From positions 16,915-80,914 of the forward strand of contig JAGCWY010000119.1 of assembly GCA_017961625.1 (NCBI GenBank): 64,000 bases of DNA. The letters run 5' to 3'. A program made the translations under genes and the position numbers. Below are positions 17,163-25,762 of the stretch, in pieces. The stretch is from Ruminococcus sp. (GTDB taxonomy: Bacteria; Bacillota; Clostridia; Oscillospirales; Ruminococcaceae). The notes beneath the pieces were generated by a model, which was not told the origin of the DNA, ran no database searches, and saw only the letters and a program-made list of their open reading frames with translations. The first letter of the stretch is position 1. Every line of letters begins with the position of its first letter.

Positions 17163-17969
17163 ATGGACGAGAAGAAAACAGCATGGGAACGCCTTGAGCT
17201 CATACACACCAAGGGCAGACCTACTATAAAGGATTATATACCGCAAATATTCACCGACTGGTATGAAATGCATGGCGATCGCCTTTTCGGCGATGACAGG
17301 GCTATAATCGGCGGTATTGCAAGACTTGACGGTACTCCTGTTACCATAATAGCAGAGGTCAAAGGCAGAGATCTGAACGAGAACAAAGCCTGCAATTTCG
17401 CAATGCCTCATCCCGAGGGCTACAGAAAGGCTCTCAGGATAGCAAGACAGGCTGAGAAATTCCACCGTCCGGTTATATGCTTCATAGATACTCCCGGAGC
17501 CTTCTGCGGAGTAGCGGCAGAGGAGCGAGGTCAGGGCGAGGCTATTGCAAAGAATATCGCAGAGTTTATGACCCTTCGCACACCGATAATATCAATAGTA
17601 CTCGGCGAAGGCGGAAGCGGCGGCGCACTTGCGCTGGGCGTATGCGACGAGCTAGCAATGCTGGAGAATGCCGAGTATTCCGTACTATCGCCCCGCGGCT
17701 TTGCGAGCATACTCTGGAAGGACGCATCAAGAGAGCAGGAAGCCAGCGAGATAATGAAGATAACCGCTGAAGACATGGTTCGTTTAGGTGTTGCTGAAGC
17801 CATAATCGAAGAACCCCTCGGAGGTGCCCACAACGATTTAGACAAAATTTCAGAAAATATAAAGGAATATTTGTCACAAAAAATATCAGAAAAATGCAAA
17901 AAAGATATTGACGTTTTGCTTAAAGAACGCTATACTAAATTTAGAAAAATCGGAGCGTTCAATGAATGA
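17163..17969 (+). CDS. accA: Acetyl-CoA carboxylase carboxyltransferase alpha subunit
   Basis: 268 residues. Partner of AccD. Motifs: FTDWYEMHGDRLFGDD, the cofactor region VTIIAEVKGRD, INTPGAFCG-like FIDTPGAFCGVAAEERGQGEA, and GEGGSGGALALG. Two ATGs are in frame: the one at 17157 overlaps the accD stop but is only one base from AAGGAGG (17149-17155), whereas 17163 has ideal seven-base spacing, so 17163 is preferred. The C-terminal ~40 residues become AT-rich and lysine-rich, marking a base-composition shift toward acpP. Confidence 0.95.
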   Translation: MDEKKTAWERLELIHTKGRPTIKDYIPQIFTDWYEMHGDRLFGDDRAIIGGIARLDGTPVTIIAEVKGRDLNENKACNFAMPHPEGYRKALRIARQAEKFHRPVICFIDTPGAFCGVAAEERGQGEAIAKNIAEFMTLRTPIISIVLGEGGSGGALALGVCDELAMLENAEYSVLSPRGFASILWKDASREQEASEIMKITAEDMVRLGVAEAIIEEPLGGAHNDLDKISENIKEYLSQKISEKCKKDIDVLLKERYTKFRKIGAFNE

Positions 17970-18022
17970 ACCGATTTTGACAAAAAAATAAAGAAAATAA
18001 AAGAAAAATGGAGGACCAGATA

Positions 18023-18259
18023 ATGATTTTTGAAAAACTCAAAGATATTATTGCAGAACAGCTCAGTGTGGAGGCAGACGAAGTAAACCTTGATTCAAAC
18101 ATTCAGGACGATCTTGGCGCTGACTCTCTCGATGTTGTTGACCTTATAACAACTATCGAGGATGAGTTTGATCTTTCGATCCCCGATGAGGCTGTAGAAG
18201 AGATCAAGACAGTAGGAGATATCGTAAACTATATTGAAAAGAATACAGACGCTGAATAA
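18023..18259 (+). CDS. acpP: Acyl carrier protein
   Basis: 78 residues, highly acidic. Carries growing acyl chains on 4'-phosphopantetheine attached at Ser35 in LGADSLDVVDL. The start at 18023 follows GGAGG with eight-base spacing and gives the canonical MIFEKLKDII N-terminus; an upstream in-frame ATG at 18008 overlaps the ribosome site. Last gene of the fab/acc operon, followed directly by a strong terminator. Confidence 0.97.
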   Translation: MIFEKLKDIIAEQLSVEADEVNLDSNIQDDLGADSLDVVDLITTIEDEFDLSIPDEAVEEIKTVGDIVNYIEKNTDAE

Positions 18260-18273
18260 TGAGCGTATAACTT

Positions 18274-18305
18274 CCCCCGACGGCAGGTCGGGGGATTTCT
18301 TCATT
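18274..18305 (+). terminator. Terminator of the fab/acc operon
   Basis: Perfect 8-base stem CCCCCGAC / GTCGGGGG with a five-base loop, followed by ATTTCTTC. It starts 15 bases after the acpP stop codon. Confidence 0.8.
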
Positions 18306-18405
18306 ATGTAGGGACGTATAATATCCGCCAGTCTGAATGTACATTATTAAAACTCTCAACTGTTACGTTCAGTGCAACATTTTTGCCTGCGGCGAAAAAT
18401 ACCAC

Positions 18406-18434
18406 TTGCAATTGACGATTTAAAGTGGTATAAT
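18406..18434 (+). promoter_or_regulatory. Promoter of the ParA-like ATPase gene
   Basis: TTGCAA (18406-18411), a 17-base spacer and a perfect TATAAT (18429-18434). The start codon follows about 43 bases later. Confidence 0.65.
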
Positions 18435-18476
18435 AGAAGTTGTAGGATTTTTCACAAAGAATTCAAGAGGATATTT

Positions 18477-19133
18477 ATGAAGAATATTAAGATAATCACA
18501 GGTCATTACGGCAGCGGAAAGACTAATTTTTCCGTGAATCTTGCGGTAAAAGCCGCAGCGGAGGGCAAGTCCGCAGCTATAGTAGACCTTGACATCGTAA
18601 ATCCCTATTTCAGAACTGCCGATTTCAGGGATCTTTTCGAGGAAAAGGGCATAAGGCTCATAGCTCCCGATTTTGCAAGGAGCAACCTTGATATACCGTC
18701 GATACAGTTCGACGTGGTGGAGCTTGCCACCGACGAGGACTGCCTTATAATAGATGTGGGCGGCGACGATGCCGGAGCAGTTGCGCTTGGTCGCTATGCG
18801 GAAGCTCTTGAGCAGTTTAGGGACAGTATAGAGATGTATTATGTCATCAATCAGCGCCGCTACCTCACAAATACAGCGGAGGAGGTCACAAAGCTGATGT
18901 ATGAGATAGAGGCGGCAGCACGTATGAAGCATACGGCTATCGTCAACAATACCAACCTTGGCTGCGAGACCACTCTTGATATAATCGAGCAGTCACGCCC
19001 CTTTGCTGAGGAGACCTCGCGTATAACGGGACTTCCCGTCATATACACCGTATATCCCGAGGACATCGCAGGACAGTCGGATAAGCCCGACGTATTCCCT
19101 GCAGAGATATACGTAAAGCCCGTCTGGGGCTGA
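18477..19133 (+). CDS. ParA/MinD/CobQ-type P-loop ATPase
   Basis: 218 residues. The N-terminus reads IKIITGHYGSGKTN, a P-loop of the MinD/ParA-like group, followed by the switch region VDLDIVNPYFRTAD and the Walker B strand CLIIDVGGDDAGAVALG. The chosen start (18477) follows a GAGG and gives the usual N-terminus. Proteins of this kind are often annotated as CobQ/CobB/MinD/ParA nucleotide-binding proteins of unknown target. It stands directly upstream of the ferredoxin and 2-oxoacid oxidoreductase genes, which hints at a maturation or partner role; this is inference. Confidence 0.8.
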   Translation: MKNIKIITGHYGSGKTNFSVNLAVKAAAEGKSAAIVDLDIVNPYFRTADFRDLFEEKGIRLIAPDFARSNLDIPSIQFDVVELATDEDCLIIDVGGDDAGAVALGRYAEALEQFRDSIEMYYVINQRRYLTNTAEEVTKLMYEIEAAARMKHTAIVNNTNLGCETTLDIIEQSRPFAEETSRITGLPVIYTVYPEDIAGQSDKPDVFPAEIYVKPVWG

Positions 19134-19136
19134 TGA

Positions 19137-19212
19137 AAATTCGGAATGCGGTATTCGGAATGCGTGATCTAGCTGAAAGTGGTTTGATCCCGGATTCCGA
19201 ACCCCGAATTCC
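19137..19212. repeat. Long imperfect hairpin built from ATTCGGAATGCG repeats
   Basis: ATTCGGAATGCG occurs twice (19139-19150 and 19153-19164). The region CGGATTCCGAACCCCGAATTCC (19191-19212, written in two overlapping parts) is roughly complementary to both, so transcripts could fold into a long stem. It lies between the ATPase gene and the ferredoxin. It looks like a dispersed intergenic element, but only one copy is in the window. Confidence 0.45.
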
Positions 19213-19258
19213 TTATTTGACCATAAATGAACATTTCATCTGAAAGGAGAAAAAGTGT

Positions 19259-19465
19259 ATGGCTAAAATGACAGTTATCACCGAGCGCTGCAAGGGCTGC
19301 GGCCTGTGTACAGCTGCCTGTCCCAAGAAAATCGTTGCGCTCCAGAAGGAAAAGCGTAACAAGAAGGGCTATTTTTACGCAGAATGTACCGATCAGTCAG
19401 CCTGCATAAGCTGTGCAATGTGCGCAACTATGTGTCCTGACTGCGCTATCGTTATTGAAAAATAA
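19259..19465 (+). CDS. 2-oxoacid:ferredoxin oxidoreductase, ferredoxin (delta) subunit
   Basis: 68 residues with two [4Fe-4S] motifs: CKGCGLCTAACPK (Cys11, 14, 17, 21) and CISCAMCATMCPD. It passes electrons from the catalytic subunits to ferredoxin. AAAGGAG lies a normal distance before the ATG. First of four consecutive genes forming the complex. Confidence 0.9.
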   Translation: MAKMTVITERCKGCGLCTAACPKKIVALQKEKRNKKGYFYAECTDQSACISCAMCATMCPDCAIVIEK

Positions 19466-19495
19466 TCTATATTCGTTGAAAGGAGCTGTTTAGCT

Positions 19496-20554
19496 TTGGA
19501 AAGAAATCTTATGAAGGGTAACGAGGCGCTGGCAGAGGCTGCTATCAGAGCAGGCTGCAAATGTTTCTTCGGATATCCTATCACTCCTCAGACAGAGCTT
19601 GCCGCTTATATGGCAAAGCGTATGCATAAGGCAGGCGGAGTATTCTTACAGGCAGAGTCAGAGATCGCTGCTATTAATATGGTACTGGGCGCTGCTTCAA
19701 CAGGCGTTCGTGCAATGACATCATCGTCTTCACCCGGAATTTCACTTAAGAGCGAGGGTGTATCATACATAGCAGGTTCAGACCTTCCTGCTGTAATCAT
19801 CAACGTAGAGAGAGGCGGTCCTGGTCTCGGCGGTATCCAGCCTTCACAGGCTGACTACTGGCAGGCTACAAAGGCACTCGGTCACGGTGACTTCCAGCTT
19901 CTGGTATACGCTCCTGCATCAGTACAGGAAATGGTGGACTACGTAGTTAAGGCTTTCGACCGTGCCGACAAATATCGTATGCCTGCAATGATCCTTGCAG
20001 ACGGACTTCTCGGACAGATGATGGAGCCTGTTACTTTCCCCGAGATCAATCCTGAGGCTTATGACAAGAGCAGCTGGGCTGCAAACGGTCATAAGATGAA
20101 GAGAGAGCATCATATAATCAACTCACTCTATCTAAAGCCTGATGAACTTGAAAACTCTATCCTTGAGCGTTACAAGAGATACGAGATAATCAAGGAAACA
20201 GAGACAGAGGCAGAGCTTTACCTCACAGAGGACTGCGATATACTCGTATGTGCATTCGGCGCAACAGCAAGAGTTGCAAAGTCTGCTGTAAACGATGCAA
20301 GAGCACAGGGTATCAAGGCAGGTCTCTTCCGTCCTAAGACACTGTGGCCTTTCCCTGTAAAGGAGATCAACGAGGCTGCAAAGAGCGCAAAGAAGCTTCT
20401 CAGCGTAGAGATGTCAATGGGACAGATGATAGACGACATCAAGCTCGCTATCAACTGCTCAAAGCCTGTTGAGTTCTTCGGAAGAACAGGCGGCGTTATT
20501 CCTTCACCTGCTGAGGTGCTGGGCGAGATCAAGAGAATGGGAGGTGCCCTCTGA
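19496..20554 (+). CDS. vorB: 2-oxoacid:ferredoxin oxidoreductase alpha subunit (VorB-like), TTG start
   Basis: 352 residues. Together with the next two genes it oxidatively decarboxylates a 2-oxoacid to an acyl-CoA and reduces ferredoxin. The N-terminus LMKGNEALAEAAIRAGCKCFFGYPITPQTE is the signature of the alpha subunits annotated VorB (branched-chain oxoacids); related Kor enzymes use 2-oxoglutarate, so the substrate remains open. The frame starts with TTG at 19496, ten bases after AAAGGAG; the ATG at 19511 is too far from that site. The stop overlaps the next start (TGATG). Confidence 0.9.
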   Translation: MERNLMKGNEALAEAAIRAGCKCFFGYPITPQTELAAYMAKRMHKAGGVFLQAESEIAAINMVLGAASTGVRAMTSSSSPGISLKSEGVSYIAGSDLPAVIINVERGGPGLGGIQPSQADYWQATKALGHGDFQLLVYAPASVQEMVDYVVKAFDRADKYRMPAMILADGLLGQMMEPVTFPEINPEAYDKSSWAANGHKMKREHHIINSLYLKPDELENSILERYKRYEIIKETETEAELYLTEDCDILVCAFGATARVAKSAVNDARAQGIKAGLFRPKTLWPFPVKEINEAAKSAKKLLSVEMSMGQMIDDIKLAINCSKPVEFFGRTGGVIPSPAEVLGEIKRMGGAL

Positions 20555-21327
20555 TGGCTGTAGTATTTGAAAGACCAAAGTCGCTCATCGACGTTCCTAC
20601 ACATTACTGCCCTGGCTGTACACACGGTATAGTACACAGAATACTCTGTGAAGTCATAGACGAAATGGGTATCGAGGGCGATACTATAGGAGTATGTCCT
20701 GTAGGCTGTTCAGTTATGGCTTACGACTACTTTAACTGTGATATGATTGAGGCTGCACACGGACGTGCTCCGGCTGTTGCAACAGGCGTTAAGCGTACAA
20801 ACCCCGATAAGTTCGTATTCACATATCAGGGTGATGGTGACCTTGCCGCTATTGGTACTGCTGAGACTGTACACGTAGCTACAAGAGGTGAGAACATCGT
20901 CGTTATCTTCATTAATAACACTATCTACGGAATGACAGGCGGTCAGATGGCTCCTACAACACTTCCCGGACAGGTAACACAGACTACACCTTTCGGAAGA
21001 AGCCCCGAGCTTGCAGGCTATCCTGTAAAGGTATGTGAGATGCTCTCACAGCTCACAGGTACTGCTTATGCAGAGCGTGTGGCAGTTGACAGCGTTCCCC
21101 ATATCAAGGCTGCAAAGAAGGCTATCCGCAAGGCATTCGAGAACCAGAAGGCAGGCAAGGGCTTCTCTATCGTAGAGGTACTTTCTACCTGCCCCACAAA
21201 CTGGGGACTTGCACCTCTTGACGCTATCAAGAGACTTCAGGACGAAATGATCCCGTACTATCCTCTCGGCGTATACAAGGACGTAGAAGAGGGAGTATTC
21301 CCAAAGACAGAAGGAGGTAATGAGTAA
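20554..21327 (+). CDS. 2-oxoacid:ferredoxin oxidoreductase beta subunit (thiamine diphosphate)
   Basis: 257 residues. The thiamine-diphosphate binding subunit: HYCPGCTHGIVHR at the N-terminus (Cys likely near the cofactor or cluster), CPVGCSV, and the Mg/ThDP motif TYQGDGDLAAIGTAE...INNTIYGMTGGQ. Overlaps the alpha subunit gene by one base and the gamma gene by one base (TAATG), so the subunits are made together. Confidence 0.93.
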   Translation: MAVVFERPKSLIDVPTHYCPGCTHGIVHRILCEVIDEMGIEGDTIGVCPVGCSVMAYDYFNCDMIEAAHGRAPAVATGVKRTNPDKFVFTYQGDGDLAAIGTAETVHVATRGENIVVIFINNTIYGMTGGQMAPTTLPGQVTQTTPFGRSPELAGYPVKVCEMLSQLTGTAYAERVAVDSVPHIKAAKKAIRKAFENQKAGKGFSIVEVLSTCPTNWGLAPLDAIKRLQDEMIPYYPLGVYKDVEEGVFPKTEGGNE

Positions 21328-21860
21328 TGGCTACTACAGAAATCCTTCTTGCAGGCTTCGGCGGACAGGGTATCCTCTTTGCAGGAAAGATACTTGCATA
21401 CTGTGGACTTATGGACAATAAGGAGCTCTCATGGCTCCCGTCTTACGGTCCTGAGATGAGAGGCGGTACCTGCAATTGTTCAGTAACTATTTCTGATGAT
21501 CCTATTGGTTCACCTCTCGTACTCACACCCCACCTTCTTATTGCAATGAACCAGCCTTCCTTCGACAAGTTCGTAAGCTGCGTTCGTCCCGGAGGAAAGG
21601 TATTCTTCGACAGCTCCATGATAGAGGCTGATACGGACAGGACAGACATTGAGCTCTTCGGTATCCCGTCACAGCAGATGGCAGATGAGAACGACCTTAA
21701 GGGCGGCTCAAACATCATTCTTCTCGGCAAGCTTCTCAAGGAGACAAACATCTGCTCGCTTGAAACAATGCAGAAGGCTATCGAGAAGGTCGTACCGCCT
21801 AAGAAGGCAGCACTTATTCCTAACAACTTCAAGGCTATCGATCTTGGCATGAACGCATAA
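21327..21860 (+). CDS. 2-oxoacid:ferredoxin oxidoreductase gamma subunit
   Basis: 177 residues. The family motif LAGFGGQGILFAGKILA at the N-terminus and SYGPEMRGGTCNC in the middle identify the gamma domain. It completes the complex with the three upstream genes and is followed at once by a terminator. Confidence 0.92.
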   Translation: MATTEILLAGFGGQGILFAGKILAYCGLMDNKELSWLPSYGPEMRGGTCNCSVTISDDPIGSPLVLTPHLLIAMNQPSFDKFVSCVRPGGKVFFDSSMIEADTDRTDIELFGIPSQQMADENDLKGGSNIILLGKLLKETNICSLETMQKAIEKVVPPKKAALIPNNFKAIDLGMNA

Positions 21861-21866
21861 GACATC

Positions 21867-21906
21867 AAAAAGCTCCTGATCACATCAATGTCAGGAGCTT
21901 TTATTT
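21867..21906 (+). terminator. Terminator after the oxidoreductase operon
   Basis: Stem AAAAGCTCCTGA / TCAGGAGCTTTT with an 11-base loop followed by TTATTTT. It begins seven bases past the gamma-subunit stop. Confidence 0.85.
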
Positions 21907-22125
21907 TGAAAAAACGCAATTATATGATATACCCATAATGTCATCTTCTTCCGTCAGGAAGGAGTTGAAACTCACGGCATATATAACATACTTTTCCTCT
22001 GTCATGGTTAGTGCAATTAGCTACTACATCTGCAAGTGAATTACAAGAGATGAGTACGACAAAATCCCAAAAAGAAGCACCCGAGATTCACCGCCTCCGA
22101 GCATATTTGCGTACTGAGCCGTTTA

Positions 22126-23073
22126 TTATCTGTGATGACCGCTGTGACTGTGAGAGCCGCCGTGATAACCGCCTCCGCCGCCACTTCTGTGACCACCGCC
22201 ACCGCCACTGCTGGATTCGATTCTGGTTTTGGTGGTATGGGTACCCTGAAATACGTCGCTTACCTGAGAGAAGCTCGATATGCCGTCGTTAAGGTATAGT
22301 CTAGGATTAGTTTTGTTTTTGAACTTATATCTGCTCTTTGTCACAAGGAATATTATGAGAGCGACTACAGCACCTAAAAGATCGGCAAAGATAAGCCTTG
22401 GCAGTTTTTTTGCAGGCGGTGGGCTCTTGGTGATATATGTTTTGCCGTTTTTTATGTAGGTATAATCGTGATTATAGAAATCGCTGTCATCATAATAGCT
22501 CATTCTCGGTCTGTCAGAATTATAATCCGTTATATCCTGGCAGAAGCTTTCTATTGCCATACCGAGCTTTTCTGGTTCAAGAGGCTCAGATGAGTATGAG
22601 GAGGGCAGATATTTGTCGAGAGAGGTGTATATTCTCTGGCAAACTGCTTCTGTATATATAATGCTTGCACTTCCGCTTTTTGAAATAACATCATAGGCAG
22701 GACGTTTTCCGGATATATCTATATAATAAAGGATACCGTCAGTGTATTCTCCGAAGGTCTGATCGTAATATCTATCCGTGAATTCCTCTACCGCATCGTC
22801 AGAGTAATAGCGCTTGGTTTGGTCTGGAAGGAATACCATTAGATTGAGCTTGTTCTTCCTTGCACATTCCCTGACTGTCTCGTTCAGGTCGCTTAACAGT
22901 GACTGATCGTTGTCAAAGATACCATTCTCGTCCACAACGCATGATTTGTATACATCATCGTCTGAAAACTCAACGTGTAAATTCTTGGAGGACTGATTGG
23001 CTATTATGAAATTAAGACCTGCAAGCAGCACGACGAAGGCAATGACGATATAAGCTGTTGACATCTTTTTCAT
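22126..23073 (-). CDS. TPM-domain (YgcG-like) membrane protein with Gly/His-rich tail
   Basis: 315 residues. One N-terminal membrane anchor (about 5-25), an extracytoplasmic TPM/YgcG-like domain (about 45-165; NETVRECARKNKLNLMVFLPD...YTDGILYYIDISG), a second membrane segment (about 222-242) and a C-terminal tail dominated by Gly, His and Ser (SSGGGGGHRSGGGGGYHGGS). The role of this family in bacteria is poorly known; the His-rich tail could bind metal. It overlaps the zinc-ribbon gene by four bases, so the two are co-translated. Confidence 0.8.
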   Translation of the reverse strand: MKKMSTAYIVIAFVVLLAGLNFIIANQSSKNLHVEFSDDDVYKSCVVDENGIFDNDQSLLSDLNETVRECARKNKLNLMVFLPDQTKRYYSDDAVEEFTDRYYDQTFGEYTDGILYYIDISGKRPAYDVISKSGSASIIYTEAVCQRIYTSLDKYLPSSYSSEPLEPEKLGMAIESFCQDITDYNSDRPRMSYYDDSDFYNHDYTYIKNGKTYITKSPPPAKKLPRLIFADLLGAVVALIIFLVTKSRYKFKNKTNPRLYLNDGISSFSQVSDVFQGTHTTKTRIESSSGGGGGHRSGGGGGYHGGSHSHSGHHR

Positions 23074-24134
23074 AGACTTATGATACCTCCGAAAAGCATA
23101 CAGATTATCGAGACAGCAGCGCCTATGCTACAGCTGAACAGGGCGAGTTTGGCTTTTGAAAGGGGAGGAGTGCCTGCAAGCTTACCTGTCTGTCCGTTTA
23201 TAGCGAATTCATATATCTTGTTGTTGTACTTGTAGGACATGAACCATACAGGCAGCATGGTGTACTGCCAGTCGGTACGGGTGATATTGTAATTTTGAGC
23301 AAGGGGCGAAACTGAGGTATATCCAGATATGCTGTCCTTTACGAGAGAAGCGCATGCTTGCTCTGAGCGCAGGCGTATACGTGGGAAGACCTGAGTTTTG
23401 TCCTCGTCATACTTATCCGCGAAGAAGCCGCTGAGGTAGGACATGGAGAAGTCCTTCAGCTCGCTGTAATCGAAGGGCTCTATAGCCTCCATGAGGAGGT
23501 CGTCTATCTTGGTTTCACCGTCAGCCGGCACGCCTCTTGTGACCAGTTCGCCCTTGCGGACTATATGGTATGTGCTGGTCTCGGTATATCTGTAACTGCC
23601 GCTGGTCCAGCTTCTTACTTTTTTGCCGGTACCGGAATAGTCAACGTTTACATGGCAGTCAGCCATCCAGAAGGGGACATAGAGACCCGTGAGCTTTTCG
23701 AGCTGCTGTTCAGATTTGAAGTCGCTCGGCACGAACCAGCGCTTGCCTATCCAGTTTTTGAAGCTGTTTACGGCGTTTTCTTTGGTGAGTTTGAAGCCGA
23801 TAACCTTGTCTGGCTTGTATTTGCCGCCCATTTTTCCTGAAAGGATAACAGGGTTATGGCAGTAGTAGCAGAAGGTAGCGGTCTCCTGAGCGTCAGCCAT
23901 TATCTCTGCGCCGCAGCTGTCGCAGCGGTAGAGGTGTGTGTTGTTCTCAAAGTCGTCAGCGACCTGTACCTCCTCCTTGGGTATGCTGTTTTCAGTGTTA
24001 GAACACAGCTTTTTTATTTCCTCAACTGTAAATGAACTGAGGCAGTATTCGCAGGTCAGCTTTTGCTGAAGTGGGTCGAATTTCAGGTCTGCACAGCAGT
24101 TCGGACAGGTGTATTTTACTGATTCCAATATCAA
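23070..24134 (-). CDS. Zinc-ribbon protein (TFIIB-type) with C-terminal membrane segment
   Basis: 354 residues. Two treble-clef/zinc-ribbon pairs are visible: CPNCCADLKFD...CEYC (about 10-33) and CDSCGAEI...CYYC (about 74-93). A middle domain follows with FVPSDFK and LTGLYVPFWMAD, seen in proteins annotated as TFIIB-type zinc-ribbon-containing, and the C-terminus is a single membrane helix. Together with the TPM protein it forms a two-gene unit, a pairing that suggests a membrane-associated zinc-dependent function; the task is unknown. A minus-strand TATAAT (24223-24228) with TTGACT 19 bases further upstream may be its promoter. Confidence 0.8.
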   Translation of the reverse strand: MILESVKYTCPNCCADLKFDPLQQKLTCEYCLSSFTVEEIKKLCSNTENSIPKEEVQVADDFENNTHLYRCDSCGAEIMADAQETATFCYYCHNPVILSGKMGGKYKPDKVIGFKLTKENAVNSFKNWIGKRWFVPSDFKSEQQLEKLTGLYVPFWMADCHVNVDYSGTGKKVRSWTSGSYRYTETSTYHIVRKGELVTRGVPADGETKIDDLLMEAIEPFDYSELKDFSMSYLSGFFADKYDEDKTQVFPRIRLRSEQACASLVKDSISGYTSVSPLAQNYNITRTDWQYTMLPVWFMSYKYNNKIYEFAINGQTGKLAGTPPLSKAKLALFSCSIGAAVSIICMLFGGIISL

Positions 24135-24303
24135 TATCTCCTTTCCTCTGCAAATAAAAATGCGGAAGTAACCCTTATGCTATATCATGTGCCGGCACCA
24201 GCCGACAAATATATATTACCATATTATACGTTTTTTTTCAAGTGGAAAGTCAATATTATTTACATCATGCCGAAAAATAATATTTTCTCCCGACAGATGA
24301 TGC

Positions 24304-24332
24304 TTGACAAAACCGCCGAAATCACCTATAAT
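24304..24332 (+). promoter_or_regulatory. Citrate synthase promoter
   Basis: Consensus TTGACA (24304-24309) and TATAAT (24327-24332) with a 17-base spacer, about 55 bases before the start codon. This is the strongest promoter match in the window. Confidence 0.8.
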
Positions 24333-24387
24333 AAGTAATATATACTATTATTAGTACAGACCGTAATAATGAAAGGGATGACGATAG

Positions 24388-25755
24388 ATGAGATACAGAT
24401 TTTCAGAACTTACTCCAGAAATAATCCAGTTAGCGGATATGTCGCTGGAAGGTTACAGGATAGACCCAGAGCTTTACACTCTGTACGACGTAAAACGCGG
24501 TCTTCGTGACATAAATGGTAACGGAGTAGTTGCCGGGCTTACAAATATAAGCACGATAAAGGTCCTCGATATGGGCGACGGTATGCCGAATCACGGCGAC
24601 GGAAAGCTATACTACAGAGGAATTGATGTCGAAGATATCGTCGCCGGATTCATTAAAGAAAAGCGCTTCGGCTTTGAGGAGACAATATACCTTCTACTCT
24701 TTGGTAAGATGCCCTCGGAGCAGGAGCTTGCCGATTTCCGGAAGATACTGGCCGAGTTCAGGGAGCTTCCTTCGAACTTCATGCGCGACGTAATAATGAA
24801 AGCCCCTACTGACAATATGATGAATACCCTTGCGAAGAGTGTTCTCGCACTGTATTCCTATGACGACAGGGCAAATGATATATCTATACCCAACGTGCTA
24901 CGTCAGAGCATAGAGCTCATAACGCTTTTCCCCGTGATATCAACTTATGCTTATCACGCTTACAAGTACGCAAGACTGGGCGGAAGCCTTTTTATACACA
25001 GTCCTCAGCCAGAGCTTTCCATAGCCGAGAACCTGCTTTATATGCTGAGGGAGGACAGGAAGTATACAGAGCTAGAGGCGAGGATACTAGACCTTGCCCT
25101 TGTACTTCACGCGGAGCATGGCGGTGGAAACAATTCCACATTCACCGTACATGTCGTATCTTCTTCCGGTACGGACACCTATTCCGCAATAGCGGCGGCT
25201 CTCGGCTCCCTGAAGGGACCCAAGCACGGCGGAGCCAATATCAAGGTTGCTATGATGTTCGACGATATGAAGCAGAGCGTTAATGACTGGACTGATGAGG
25301 AGGAGATAAAGTCGTATCTTCGCAGGCTGCTACACAAGGAAGCCTTTGACAGGGCTGGACTCATATATGGAATGGGCCATGCGGTATATTCTCAGTCAGA
25401 CCCAAGAGCCAAGGTTTTCAAGGGCTTTGTGGAATCTCTCAGTTCCGAGAAGGGAAGACACGATGAATTTGCACTGTATTCGCTGGTAGAGCGGCTCGCT
25501 CCCGAGGTAATAGCCGAGGAGAGAAGGATATACAAGGGAGTATGCGCGAACGTGGACTTCTATAGTGGCTTCGTATACCGTATGCTTGGTATACCAGACG
25601 AACTTTTTACGCCTCTCTTCGCAACGGCGAGGATAGCAGGCTGGTCGGCTCACAGGATAGAAGAGCTGATAAACTCAAACAAGATAATCCGTCCTGCCTA
25701 CAAGGCAATATCGCCCATGCGGGAGTACACCGACATGGAGAACAGAATGGACTGA
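24388..25755 (+). CDS. gltA: Citrate synthase (large clostridial form)
   Basis: 455 residues. Condenses oxaloacetate and acetyl-CoA, feeding 2-oxoglutarate and glutamate synthesis in anaerobes with an incomplete TCA cycle. Catalytic residues appear in HAEHGGGNNSTF, GPKHGGAN and CANVDFYSGF, with GMGHAVYSQSDPRA as the substrate loop. An N-terminal extension of about 60 residues precedes the core, as in other clostridial sequences. 2-Methylcitrate synthase activity cannot be excluded by sequence. Confidence 0.94.
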   Translation: MRYRFSELTPEIIQLADMSLEGYRIDPELYTLYDVKRGLRDINGNGVVAGLTNISTIKVLDMGDGMPNHGDGKLYYRGIDVEDIVAGFIKEKRFGFEETIYLLLFGKMPSEQELADFRKILAEFRELPSNFMRDVIMKAPTDNMMNTLAKSVLALYSYDDRANDISIPNVLRQSIELITLFPVISTYAYHAYKYARLGGSLFIHSPQPELSIAENLLYMLREDRKYTELEARILDLALVLHAEHGGGNNSTFTVHVVSSSGTDTYSAIAAALGSLKGPKHGGANIKVAMMFDDMKQSVNDWTDEEEIKSYLRRLLHKEAFDRAGLIYGMGHAVYSQSDPRAKVFKGFVESLSSEKGRHDEFALYSLVERLAPEVIAEERRIYKGVCANVDFYSGFVYRMLGIPDELFTPLFATARIAGWSAHRIEELINSNKIIRPAYKAISPMREYTDMENRMD

Positions 25756-25762
25756 TAAAGCA

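Noticed and set aside
21907..22125. 34-codon minus-strand frame starting at 22005 (MTEEKYVIYAVSF...)
   Set aside because: No ribosome site and no recognisable family; could be a relic but is not supportable as a gene.
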